Below are positions 1 through 12,200 of a stretch of DNA of 64,000 bases, piece by piece. Under the pieces are notes generated by a model, which saw only the letters and a list, made by a program, of their open reading frames with translations, made no database searches and was not told where the DNA came from. The position numbers and the translations under genes were made by a program. The stretch's first letter is position 1; every line of letters starts with the position of its first letter. Location: assembly GCA_038380795.1 (NCBI GenBank), contig CM076267.1, positions 35,836,232-35,900,231 on the forward strand. Reading direction: 5' to 3'. The DNA is from Pyrocephalus nanus. Lineage: Eukaryota > Chordata > Aves > Passeriformes > Tyrannidae.

Positions 1-3000
1 GAAAATAACCCTCCCATCCCTCATTTTTAAAAAAATATAAGCTGAAAAATTTGATAACTGGCACAAAAGTTAGTTTTACCAAACCTACTGAGGCAAGAGG
101 GCTAAGAAATTTTTTACAACTTTACAATTTTTTGTCTTACTTTTTTCTTTAATCTAATTATATCTATAATATTAGCTTTGCTTTCATTCCATACACCATT
201 AGACAAGTACAAGGATCAGACAGAGGTCATTGAGTACTACAAAACACTTGTGACATCACATCCAGTCTCACAAACAAAGATGAAGAAGCTGAATATCCAG
301 TGTGCCCTACATTTCCATTGCAATTATACAGTTTCATTCCTTGGGTTACTTTGATGAATTAGTTAAATTTAAAAAAGAAAAAACAACCCAGATTTAAAAT
401 TTCAAATAGATTTAAATAACAACAACCTGTTCAGCTACTCAATTGTATGTGGTAACCCTGGAGAGATGGCAAAGGAGTCTCTGAGGGTGGATCATGGGTA
501 GCATAGACAGAGAATAAAGGTCATCTCAAAAATCAAAGCATCTGATAAAACTTTAGGTGGATCATATCTTACCTCTCAAAATCTAGGCATGAATATAGCA
601 CCATAGAAATGGGAAAGAAAACTAGGATAGAAAGTCAGATATTTCACTCTCCACTGAAAACTGATATAATAAGCTATTTGGAGAACATTGCTCAGAGCTT
701 ATTGTTGAATGTTATTATAAAGGGATATAATAAGCAAAAGCAAAGGTCACGGCTCTTTGTGCCAGTGATTATATAAATAATAAATCTTGACAGTTTTTTG
801 AGGACAGAGCTAAAAAAAGCTTCATTAAAAAGGAGACAGCTGAAAAACACCCGTGGGAACAGGAGGACAAGGTACCATGGGAACAGCCAAAAAAAATCAC
901 CAAAGGTTCTCTGCAGAAGGATTTATTTTTGTCTATTAAACCCAGAATTCACTAACACCTGGATAAAGATGGTCTCCTTTTGAAGAGCCAACACTTCCAG
1001 CTCTGTGCTGACCTGAGGAGTGTGCAGGGGTAAAAGCCCAGGTGATTAAGATTGGTGATGATACTTAATTATTTCAAGAAGTCAGTAAGAGAAGGAATTG
1101 CAAAGAGTAGCAGGAAAAAAGCTCACAGACTGGGTGTCTGGGCACCCAACATAAAGGCAGGTGACATTTCTCACAGATAAATATTAGGCAACACATATAA
1201 TATAAAACCCCAAAGCAGTGTTGAACTTGGAGCTAGATATTAGCACTCAGGAATGAGATTTGAGCTTCTAATATTCAGTTCTACCAAAAGGTCAGGTCAA
1301 GGACCACCAGTAACCAAAGTGAACGTCAGGAATGGTTAGTAAAGGATCAAGGATCTGAACAGATTATCTGCCACCACAGAAATCAGCATTGCTGCTTTAC
1401 CTGGAGTTATCAGGTGCTGCCCTGGTGTCACAGCACAAACATGGAACTGTAAAATGAAAGGGGTGATCCTTACATGAAAGGGTCTCTGTGCAAGGAACAA
1501 CAACTTCAGCTTGCAGAAAATAGGACTTGAGTAGGAAGGAATATCTCAGAGGTATAGAAAGCTGAGTGTTGTGACCACTGCTGGATCACACAGAGCACTG
1601 AGGAACATTGAACTAAATTAGCAGAAAGTTCCTCTGCACAAATCTTTGCACATTCCACAGCCCCTCCTTACTCAAGGAGGCTGCAGATGGTAAAAAGTTA
1701 AAAAAAAAACAGAACCAGGGGCTGACAAATGAAAGGTCTGTTAAGGATTTCTAAACACAGAGATTCTCAATACCTGGCTTGGGATGCCCCTGAGCTGCAG
1801 AATACCACAGTGGGGAAAGACAGATATTTCTGTTTTAACTCATCCCTCTGGTAGAAGTAACTCACACAGCTCTGTGTGTGGTGCAAGAAGGAACATAGAA
1901 CTAGGGACAAGTATTTCTACAGTGCTTATTCCAGGTAAGAATACACTAAAAAAATATGTGAATCCAAGGGCAGATGGGCAGCTACACAAATGCCCCAGCT
2001 GAACCTAATAGCACAGGTCAGAAGATGAGCTTTCAAAACTGAGCTAGTAGAAGAAAATACATCAAGATAGTTCCCCACCCAACCTCCTAAAGAAGCTTTC
2101 TGTATGTTTTTGAGATGTGTATTTTTGTGAAAACTCCACAGCTGAGAACATTTCTGAACTCTCTCTGCTGCTCAGCGAGTCCTGGCTGAACTGCTTAAAC
2201 AGATGGTGCTATTTCATAGCAAATAGATGATATCACCACTGCAGAAAGACGATTTTAAAGAAGACAAGGTACTGTTACACGCTGTGAAAAGGAAAACAAA
2301 AACTCATCCCACTCTGCTCCAAACCTGTCACCTCGGAGGATTGATAAAAATTCCCCCCAGTCAGGCAGAAACAGTCCATACATCATCTACTGTGCCCATA
2401 TAACTATCAGATCTTTGGTACTGAGTGCTGAACTGTTACTTATTTGCTAATATAAGGACAAATAAGTCATTTAAAATTTTTACACATTCTAGTTCAGTGA
2501 ATCCTTATTAATTACCATTCTTATCTAAAGAAATACTCGCCATTCAAAATGCTCTTTTCCCCGCTCCCTCCCTATATCTATTTTCAAAACCCATGTAAAA
2601 CTTTAAACATGCTTTAAAAATCACGAGCTTTTTTACTCTCCTTGGAAAACAAACACATGCCAAAAGCTAAGCTCTACAGAACAAAGCAGTTGTGCTGGTT
2701 TCAGCTGGGGTGGAATGGTGGTGTTTGTCTTCCCAAGCCACCGTGGGGTGGGGTGGGATGGGATGGGACCCTGCTCCCCTGGAGGTGGCTGAACACTGCC
2801 TGCCCATGGGAAGCAGTAAATGAATTCCTTGTTTTTCTTTACTTGGGCAAGCTCCAGACAGCAATGATGTGAAGCCTCATCGAAACATTCATCCCCCAGC
2901 TCTTTCCAACTCTGAAAAGGTCCTTGCTATGGGTATTTCTGACCCTCTGAATTATGTTTAGACCACAACTTCTCCGTTGTAACCAGCAAGCAGTTTACCC

Positions 3001-3098
3001 ACAGCACACAGTTTTTGCAAGGTTTTGAGAACTGCAAAATCACAAGGCTACTGGAACAGACTTAGTTACCGGCACGGCCTTCTCCATTAGATACTTGC
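1..3098 (-). other. ADARB1: ADARB1 intron after exon 3099-3280
   Basis: Intron sequence continuing off the left edge. Apart from the LTR fragment at 2691-2855, I see nothing. I looked on the minus strand for the last ADAR2 exons (CRWMRVHGK and the C-terminal helix) and did not find them. Confidence 0.75.
2691..2855 (+). mobile_element. ERVL-family LTR fragment (internally deleted)
   Basis: It begins TGTGCTGGTT, the terminal sequence typical of a common songbird ERVL LTR, then jumps to the 3' part of that LTR (tgtttgtcttcccaag, cctgcccatgggaagcagt, gaattccttgtttttcttta). The U3 and promoter portion is missing. It lies in the ADARB1 intron left of 3099, antisense to the gene. Confidence 0.6.
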
Positions 3099-3280
3099 CA
3101 CTAAGTAAAGGTCTGTTGAGTGTATAAAGAGGTGGTAGATCTTCTATCTCTGCTATCCTCTGGTAAACGGCTCTGGATAGATGATCCCCATGATATAAAC
3201 TCCCCAAGATGATGCTAGAGAAGTAAATTGGCTCCACAAAGAGGCTAAGTAAGGCTCCTTGAATACCCAATACGTTCCAC
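3099..3280 (-). CDS. ADARB1: ADARB1 exon, late deaminase domain; apparent GC donor
   Basis: It encodes [20 protein letters not shown] through [20 protein letters not shown] and ends YTLNRPLLS plus one base. The acceptor has a long T-rich tract (CCCTCCCTCTTAG|GTGG). No GT donor fits the homologous boundary. The sequence there is CTTAGTG|GCAAGTAT, a GC donor with otherwise perfect U1 complementarity, giving 182 nt. A GT four bases later would make 186 nt and change the frame unless the next exon compensates. Reading through the donor gives KYLMEKAV and a stop at about 3040. The next exon is outside the window, so the junction cannot be proven here. Confidence 0.93.
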
Positions 3281-6200
3281 CTAAGAGGGAGGGAAAAACA
3301 AAACAAAACAAAACAAAAAAACACTTTCTTTTTAATGGAACAAGTAACATCTGCCAGACATAACAGCAGTTAATCACAGTGGACTAGACTTTCAACCCTT
3401 TCTCCTGACTGGCACATGACCATGGTAGCTATAAGCTGTGATACCTGCCAGAATTTCGGAGATCAGCTTAGGGGATGCTCAGTGTAATCCTGAGTAAGAT
3501 GACCTACAGCAACAGGTCAGGAGCAGACTCCACAACTTTAGTTCCCCTCTAATGTGCATTTTCCAGCAGCCTAGCGCCAGAGATGGACAGGATCACTCAG
3601 TGGGACAAAGCCAAACTGTGAGATTCTCAGTCAGAAACAGCAGCTCTTGCCCCCAAAAGACACCTGGCAGGGGGTTAAGCATCCTTCCCCAGAGCAAAAG
3701 GAGTGCGTTTGCAAGACCTCCACACCTCATCACCCTAAGGGAAAACCTGCCCTTGACACCCTAGACCAAGTGTTTCCACATCCTGCTGCCAGAAAGGACA
3801 CCTGCACTGGCTTCCAATATCCACAGGCAGGGAAAAGACTGAATCTGAAAACTGCAAATATGCCAAGAATGCACATACTTTTTGCTCCCTTTAGCTGCTT
3901 CAATGATTCCAACCAGAAATCCCTGTCTGGACCACTGTGATCTACACTGGATCAGGTCTGGTGGCAGGGATATAACATGCCTAGGAGCAAAATCCTGATT
4001 TTTTTTTTTTTTTTGACAGCTGTGTTCATTTGAAAAAGCTTTGGCTCTCAATCTGTCTGTAACAGTTCCATAGAGTGCTTTTGAAAACCTTAACATCTCC
4101 TGCAGAGTATTTTCACTCTATTTGTCTGAGGAATACTTGCAAAAAGCGTGGCACCATGAAAATAGCACATTTCAGTCAGAATCACAGAACCGTAGAATGA
4201 ATTTGGGCTGGAAGGGACCATAAAGACCATCTCACTCCAAACCCCTGCCGTGGTCAGGGACACCTCCCACCAGATCAGGTTTCTCATCCAGCCTGGTCTT
4301 GGAGTCCAACTGCAACACCAGACACAAGCAGCAGGAAAAGTTTCCTCTCGTGCTTGGATAAAACAGAGGAGCACAATGGAAGCTCTTGGGCTCCCACAGA
4401 ATGGTTGCCCTTATTAAAAAATCCCATCCTACACCAGGCTGCAAGGTTACCCCAGGAAAACAGGGAATCTGGATGTTGCTAACAGTGATTCTTGCAGCTT
4501 GTGCTGGGACGGCTGCACATCAGCATCATCTCAGGCAGGAAACTGCACAACAGCTGCTTCACTACTGCAAAAATTCAACTGCACATGCTGGCTTCAGGAT
4601 GTGCAAAACAAAGACTGCTATCCAAGGAAACAATTTTCTCTGCATGTCTTTACTGAGGGTAAAAATGGAGGCAATGTGCATTAACTTACTCACCTGTCAT
4701 TAAAAGAGCTGGCACTAATGAATGAATAAAAATTCTGTGCTAATAAAAAATGAGGTCCGTTTTACATGGAATAAAGAAATGCTTTGTACAACACTGAAAA
4801 TGCAATCAGCAACCAAATGTCAGAGTAAAGATGTCAAGTGAAAACTATTGCTTTCCAGGACCAATATGTCTTTTTAAGGACCCTACCACGCCTAGAAGTT
4901 TGCAGCCCAGAGATATTTCAAGTGCCAAATGAATCACAGTAATATTTTCTTGCTATTTGCAGTATTACCCATATGGAGAACATGGACTGCTACAGACACA
5001 GGCAATACCGTGGAAGAAACACCTGGAAAGAATTCAAGACAGAGCTTTGCAAACTGGGGTCTTACAAATGTATCTGAGACTTGCAGACAGGGCACATCAC
5101 ATTTTACATTACATGGGCAGTCTTTGAGTGACGGATAAATATCCCAAAAAAGGCCAAAGCATTCCCCTGGCAAGCCCTCACTCCCTAAAATAAAACCCTT
5201 GCCAGACCCTCTTCCTTACTTCTGGTTTCAGTATTTCCAGAGCTCGTGTTTTGCCACTTCCTCCCACACTTGGTGATGTCCTCTGGCACAGAAAATGAAA
5301 GCAGACCCCTTGTCTTGCAAACTTCTGATGAAAAGGAGTGTGGACATCTGAACAAGCTTCTGCAAGGTGATCTGTGTGGACTGGCATTACCACCCCACAG
5401 GCCTGATGTTTTGCTGGAGTGTGCTGAAGCACCTGCAGCACTTGCCCGTGAGCGCTGGGTTCAGAGCAACTGGCTCGATGCAAGGACAGGGTTTGAAGAA
5501 ACCAAAGCCTCGAGCTCTTAATATTGATGAGGCAAGGTTGGACGGTGGTTAGGTTTATAAAACCAGCTTTAAATTTCCAGAGTTATAACAAAAATACATA
5601 TCCTTGTCTACACAAGCGTATTCTTGTATCAGAAGCTGGTTGTAGCACAGAGATAAAACCTGACAAACAAATCACAGAATCACTGAGGTTGGAAAAGCAC
5701 CCTAAGATCACTGGGTCCAACTGCTAATCCAGTACAACTATATTCACCACTGAACCACGTTCCCACGTGCCACATCACGTGCCATTTGGACACTTGCAGG
5801 GATGTTGACTCCCACCACTTCCCTGGGCAGTTCCAGTGCCTGACCACCCTTTCGGTGAAAAAATTTTCCCCAATATCCAGCTTTGACCTCTCCTGGCCCA
5901 ACTTGAGGCCATTTCCTCTGGTCCTGTCACTTGTCACCTGGGAGAAGAGACCAACCCTTCCCTGGTCTCTCCCTCCTGTCAGGGAGTTGGAGATAGCCAG
6001 AAGGTCCCCCCTGAGCCTCCTGTTCTCCAGGCTGAGCCCTCCCAGCTCCCCCAGCTGCTCCTCACAGGACTTGGCGTTCATGTTCTGCAGATTGCAGCAG
6101 AGTGAAAGAAGGAAGGACTGCACAGAGACTTTCCCAAATGATCCTCTTTTATACTGTACTTCTTCATGTCAAACAGTAATATCTCACTTCCATTAGCACA

Positions 6201-9200
6201 TACACTGGAACAACCTTCGTGGATGTAAACTGAGAAGAAACCACACCACAGGCATTGCCTCCTGAGATGGTAAAACTGCCTCATCCTCCAGGGTAGAAGC
6301 AGGGACTGTGAGATTGCTGCCAGTCTAGAACTAACCTCTACTGGAAGCACAAGTTCTTCAGAAATTAAGGGGCCAAATTCCGTGTTTCACCACAAGCCAG
6401 GTGGTGCAGAGCGGAAAAAAGCAACACTTTCTGCACTACAGAAAATTTTAAGTCAGTGTTGTCTTCCTAGTGAAGCAATTAAGCAACAGCTTTTTTTTTT
6501 TTTTTTTTGGTCCTCTCATTAAAAATAGCATCAGAAGAGTTAAGTAACTGAAGCAACAAACCTAGCTCACAAATCCAAATCTGGGTGTTAAGGAAGAAGC
6601 ACGAGCAGAACACAGGAATGCTGCATCACATCAGCTGAGATGCTGAGATGCTTGAAGTAAGGCATGGAATGAAGAGATTTGCCAAAGGGAAAGAACATCT
6701 CAGCAGGCAGGTGGACACCCTCCACTGGGAACACCTGGCACCTTCTTGGAGTGTGTGTGGAGGTTCTTCCCTGGAGTGGGGATGCCCCTCAAGTTTCCTT
6801 CTCAAGGCTGAGTAAAAGAGACTTGTTCCCGATCATCAGTTTGGGTAACATCGATCTCCACTTCATAATTGGTTTTGCTCACTTTAATATAATTGCTTTA
6901 ACATTGCTTCAACAAATACTGCACTATAGAAGTAGTTACAGCTACCTGTGCTGTGTAGTAAATAATTCTAATTAAGGCCTTTCAGTCACCATAATCAATT
7001 TAAATAAATCATTTATTCTGCACCTCGTGACTCAGCAGGGGGGTCTCCCCTCCAAGCCTTGTGTGAAGCTTCCATTCTGCCCACGACACCACCTGTCTGG
7101 CAGCCTGCAATACTTTTTCAGCTTCGAGTTTGCAGCTCTGCAAGTGATGCACAGCAACCTGACGTGAAGGTGTGTTTATTTACTCATCCTGAACTGGCCT
7201 GTTCTGAGATAGGAGATCCTTTGGAGTCACCTTTAGGTTCACACTCTACCAGGGGCTCCCTGAGGTGACATTTAAGCCCTACCATTTCTGAGAAGGCAAC
7301 AAAATTTCTAAAGCTCACTTAGCAAAGTACTTCAGCATGAAAAGGGGAACAAAAGCTGCAAATCAAACCCACGGCTCTTCATCCTTGGACCAACCAACGC
7401 ACCACAGCAGCCCCTATCAGCACCTGGACTGGGAGGTTCAGTGTTCCCATCCCTGCACGTGGGAGCTGCTGATCCCAAACAATTAAAAACCAGAAGGAGG
7501 ATGACAGTCAAAGGGTGTTACAACCTGCTGCTGCTATAAAGTACTTTTTTACAGCCTGTCATTTTCCCAGCGCTAAGCTTGGCCACAGAAGAGTTTGCCT
7601 ATCACCACCTCGATCCTCCCCAGCCTGCTATTTTATTTTTATTTTTAAAAAACAATAAAATGGATTTTGAAAAGGCAGTTTTTCTCAGTCTGGTTGACAA
7701 CACAGCTCCACAAACAACTGCAGGACCAGGACTGCCGAGGCAGGGAGATGCCATGCACAGGAGGAACTTTAAGAGATTTTCATCCAAATTACACCAGCTT
7801 TTTTTTTTTTTTTTTAAGTCTTTTTCTTAAATAAAAACCCTGGTTGTCATTGAACATTTCATTCAGCACGAAAAAATCCAGCCATTTGAAAAGTTACAGG
7901 GGCAAACTAAGATCTGCTTCAGTTCAGAAACGTTGCTATCACCATGGGAGCACAGCTTGGGGTGCCTGGCACCTCCCCTTTGCTCTACAGTTCCCAGCTC
8001 TCCATGCATGCCTAGCTACAGGGAGACCAAAAAAACACGTTTTGCCATTATCAAGGTTTTGCCATGTCCTCTACCTCATCCTCAAAGCGTCCAGGGAAAT
8101 GCTCTTTCAAACCACAACACCCCACCACTTCTACAGGCTCAACCCCAACCTTGGCTTTTGCAGATTTATGCACATGAGTTGTGTTCAGCTCCTGATGATT
8201 TACACAGAGGATACACTCCCTGTAGTGTGCTCACCTGAGGTCTTACAGATGAGCACCTCACTGGGAAATCTGAGTTTTACACATCTATCACACTCACTGG
8301 TTTTCTTATTCTATACTCACTACTCTAGATCCTGCTGATAACAGCCTGGAGGATGGATGGATGCACTGGATGCACTTCCTCAATCTTTCTGCTGTTCTCA
8401 ATCACTCTACACTAAAAAAAAAGAGAGTAGAGAAACCAGAGACTGACACCAAATCAAGAGGAGTCCTTTCTTGCTTTGTTGTCACATTTTTGTTTTGGAC
8501 CACCGTGTGCTCAGAGGTATCTACAGTGGATTTCTAAAAGGTCTATTGATTTCTTCATGACATGCAGCTGATTTCACAACTCCTGATACCCGACAAGGTA
8601 AGTAGAAGTTAACTCTGCAGCAACACTTTCACAATGTGCTGGTTCACCTCTTGCCAAATGGCTGAAAATATAACGTTTCAGGTAAAAACTCTCCTCTGAA
8701 CTTTTTTTTTTTTTGGGGGGGGGCTAACAGCAGTAAGTCGCAAATCTTGATGTTAACATCAAACATCTTAGTATCACTCTCACTAATTTTTCTGCAGACA
8801 GCAGCATGGAGGAGGTGAGTCACTGTGTGTGACACACAACGGTGTCCACATGGAACTGGGGTCAGAATTTATCTCAGCAAAACAAGAGCCTCCTGCGACT
8901 AACCAAGCAAAACCTGACAAGTGTTTACAGTCCAAAGAGCTGCTCTTGTCAATATTATTTATAAATAACCACTACGAAGAAATGAAAAGTATTTAGTAGG
9001 CACTTTGTTTATCACAAGCTTTTACTTGCAGCTGAGGGCAAGGGAGAGAAGGTATCACTGTGGGAGGTTTTGGACTAGCCCAGAAAGCACTTGGCCTCCT
9101 GACATGCACGAGGCATCACTTTAAACCCTACTTCTCTTTGTTTCCTAAAGAGATGAATTGAATCCCTGTGACCACTCCATGCTCTTCACAAACCACCCTG

Positions 9201-12200
9201 TAAACAGGCAGCAATGTCTTTAGGACTGGGTCAGCAGCCCACACTACAGATCAGTAAGTGCAAGAAATCCATGGTCTTCTCACAAAGCATATTTTTAGAT
9301 ATGCAACTACAGAAAAGAAGAAGTGTTTCCCCTTGTAGCTGTACCTAGGCTAGGTAGTTGTTTCTCACCACCTTCCCTCAGGTATTTTACACAAGTGCCA
9401 CACAACAAACCACGGATCAAAGTGGGCACTGCAATTCACATCGGCCAGTGTCACTCGGGCTAAGAGCTGGTGAGCAGAACTGCTCTCTCTTGTGGGGAAA
9501 AACAGAGAAAGACTGAGTTACAACCTTCCATTTGGATTTCCCACTCTGAATAAGCACAAAACAAGGCCAATGGACAGGCCTAAAGACCATCAGAAACGTA
9601 TTTTCTCTTCTCTAAAGCAGAAGAGCACCAATGACTTCCCTTTTAACAACTCAAACCTAAAAAGTTCTTCTCAATTCCCTCCTACCAGAGAAACTGGGTG
9701 AAAAGGAATTTTGCTGTTCTCAGTAGGACACTAACCATGACTGGGATGTTTCCATGAGAAGTCAAGTCATTGTTTGAAACCAAAAATATGGGCAGAAAAA
9801 AACATATCAAAAGGAGAATGACAAATCCCAGCATCAGTGCCGTGGAGCAAGGTCAGGATACATTTAAAACAAACCCATGTACATTAAAAGTTACTCTGGT
9901 CACAGTAACCACCCTAACACCGTGCTGGAGAGCCACCAAGCACTAACACACCAGGGTAATCCTGTTTTAATGCTTCCAACCCAAATGGGATTACACTCGT
10001 GGCCCTTCCACGTTTCTCACAACTTTTCCTGGATGTTCCTACTGGCTCCAGGAGGGTGCTGGGCAGCACACTGCAGGTAAAGCACTCAGAGGCAGCCACT
10101 TGGATTATTATGCAAATAATCCACACAGATGAGGCAGTTCAGATACAAGGGGTTTGATCCAAGTGCAATCCTGCACCCCGAATTTATCCACACCTTTTCC
10201 AGGCTGTGACTGAGAACCTTTGGGAAAGCTCAGTGGAAATCAGCAGGTCTGAGGTATCCTGGAGGACTGATGGCTGGAGGCTACAGAGCAAGGCATTCTT
10301 TCAAATGTAAATGGACAAAACACGTCAGGGAAATGTCAAAAAAAAAAAAAAAAAGAAAGGAAAAAAAGAATATGAAAATTTGGGCCTCCTTACCCGTCAT
10401 ACAGTCTTTGTTCTGTGTCAAGGGGTTCTATTTGCTTCCTTCACTGGCACAAACAAAATTATTCCCATTAGCCCCAAGGAGAGGTGACAGCTAGCTACGG
10501 AAGCGAGAGATGGATTCTGTTCTGCATCACACAAAATCAACAAAAGAGTCAAATGTGTTCTAGCTCAACAACTGGCTGCATTTTTATTTATTTTTTTTTT
10601 AAATATATATATATATTTGCAATGACAATGTGCTAAAAGAATGTGGCATGAATCCCATGTCAGATGTTTGGGAGAAGCCCCAGGCGTGAAACTGGGGAGT
10701 TTATAAGGTGAATTTTATTGAAAATATTATAAAAGGAGCTGAAATGTCAGTTTTGCAGAGTTACCTTTTCATATCTGCCTGTCCTAGCTTCTGAAAGGCC
10801 CTATCCATTTACACTGGGGAGCTTTAAATTAAAAGAAAATGTTTTCCTTCAGCAGAGATGCTGATTACTTGAGACAAGACTAAAGGAACAAAGCCATTAC
10901 ATAACTTTCCTCCTCTATTTTTGATTTGGCATAGGCAGTTCACAAGAATATTTCCAACTTAATACCCTTCATAAATTTTGAATCAGGCTGTGACTTCAGA
11001 AAACAGCAGAGCTATTTTAATTAAAACATATACAATATATATAAAATTGAAAAAATAACTAAATTGTCATTACCTGAAAAATTTGGCATTTTTCATGCAT
11101 TTTACAAGAGCACAGAGGCTGCAAACACACAGACTCATTAAAAAAAAAAATTATGCTGCAACTCTCTCCTACTTGTTAAAAGATGCTACTGCTAAATTTT
11201 CTTTTGTCCATTTCTGAATTTGAAAATAACAATATAAAATCTCTCAGTCTTTGTCAGAAAGGACAATAAAGAAGGAACTGGATGAAAAATAAATTAAAGT
11301 ACTTGTTCTGGAAACAAAATATTTAATCACAATAAATAAAACTATTTAAACTATAATTGAAATATTTTTTAAAGCTAAAAAATAGAAGTGCCTATCAATT
11401 AATATTTTTTTAAATAGGGGTAACTTTTCATTGTACAAAATAATAAAAACCTAATCTATGCATGGAAAATGTAGGCATCTTGGATATCCCAGAATGGTTT
11501 GGGCTGGAAGGGACCTTCAAGACCATCTCATTCCAACCCCCTGCCATGGGCAGAGACACCTTCCACTAGACCAGGTTGCTCCACACCTCATCCAACCTGA
11601 CTCTGAACATTTCCAGTGATGGGGCAAGGGTGTATCTCATAGGAGGAAGCAATCTAAATAATGCAATAAATTTATTGTACTGTTTTGATAATGCTATGCT
11701 ACTTCAGGGAAAAAAAAAATTCTAAAACATTCCTCTGCTCTTCCTCAGTGATGTAAACACAAAACAAAGCTGCCATGACTTCATGTGGCTGGAATAATAC
11801 AGACTGATTTCACCTTGCCTATGAAGCCAGCAGAGGGTCTGACACCACTTGCAGGTGAAGAACTGGGAGATTTATCACAGGAATTACAGCCACCCTCACA
11901 CTGTGTCCAATGAGATAATGTGGGTACCATAAACCCCCCCTGTTTCTTGTTAGAATCCCAGAATGGTTTGGGTTGGAAGGGACCTTCAAGACCACATTGT
12001 TCCAACCCCATACACTATTCCAGGTTGCTCCAAGCCCTGTCCAGCCTGGTCTTGGACACTTCCGGGGATCCAGGGGCAGCCACAGCTTCTCTGGGCAACC
12101 TGTGCCAGGGCCTCCCCACCCTCGCAGGGAGGAATTCCTTCCCAATATCCCATCTAACTGCTTCAGCTTAAGGCCGTTCCCCCTTGTCACATGCTCTTCT

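Noticed and set aside
1..3098. Search for the last ADARB1 exons and poly(A) site
   Set aside because: No minus-strand match to the C-terminal ADAR2 motifs was found; the exons must lie beyond the left edge.
5671..6196. Overlapping open frames of 136-147 codons on both strands
   Set aside because: Both lie in a CR1 fragment and share its remnant sequence; no gene.
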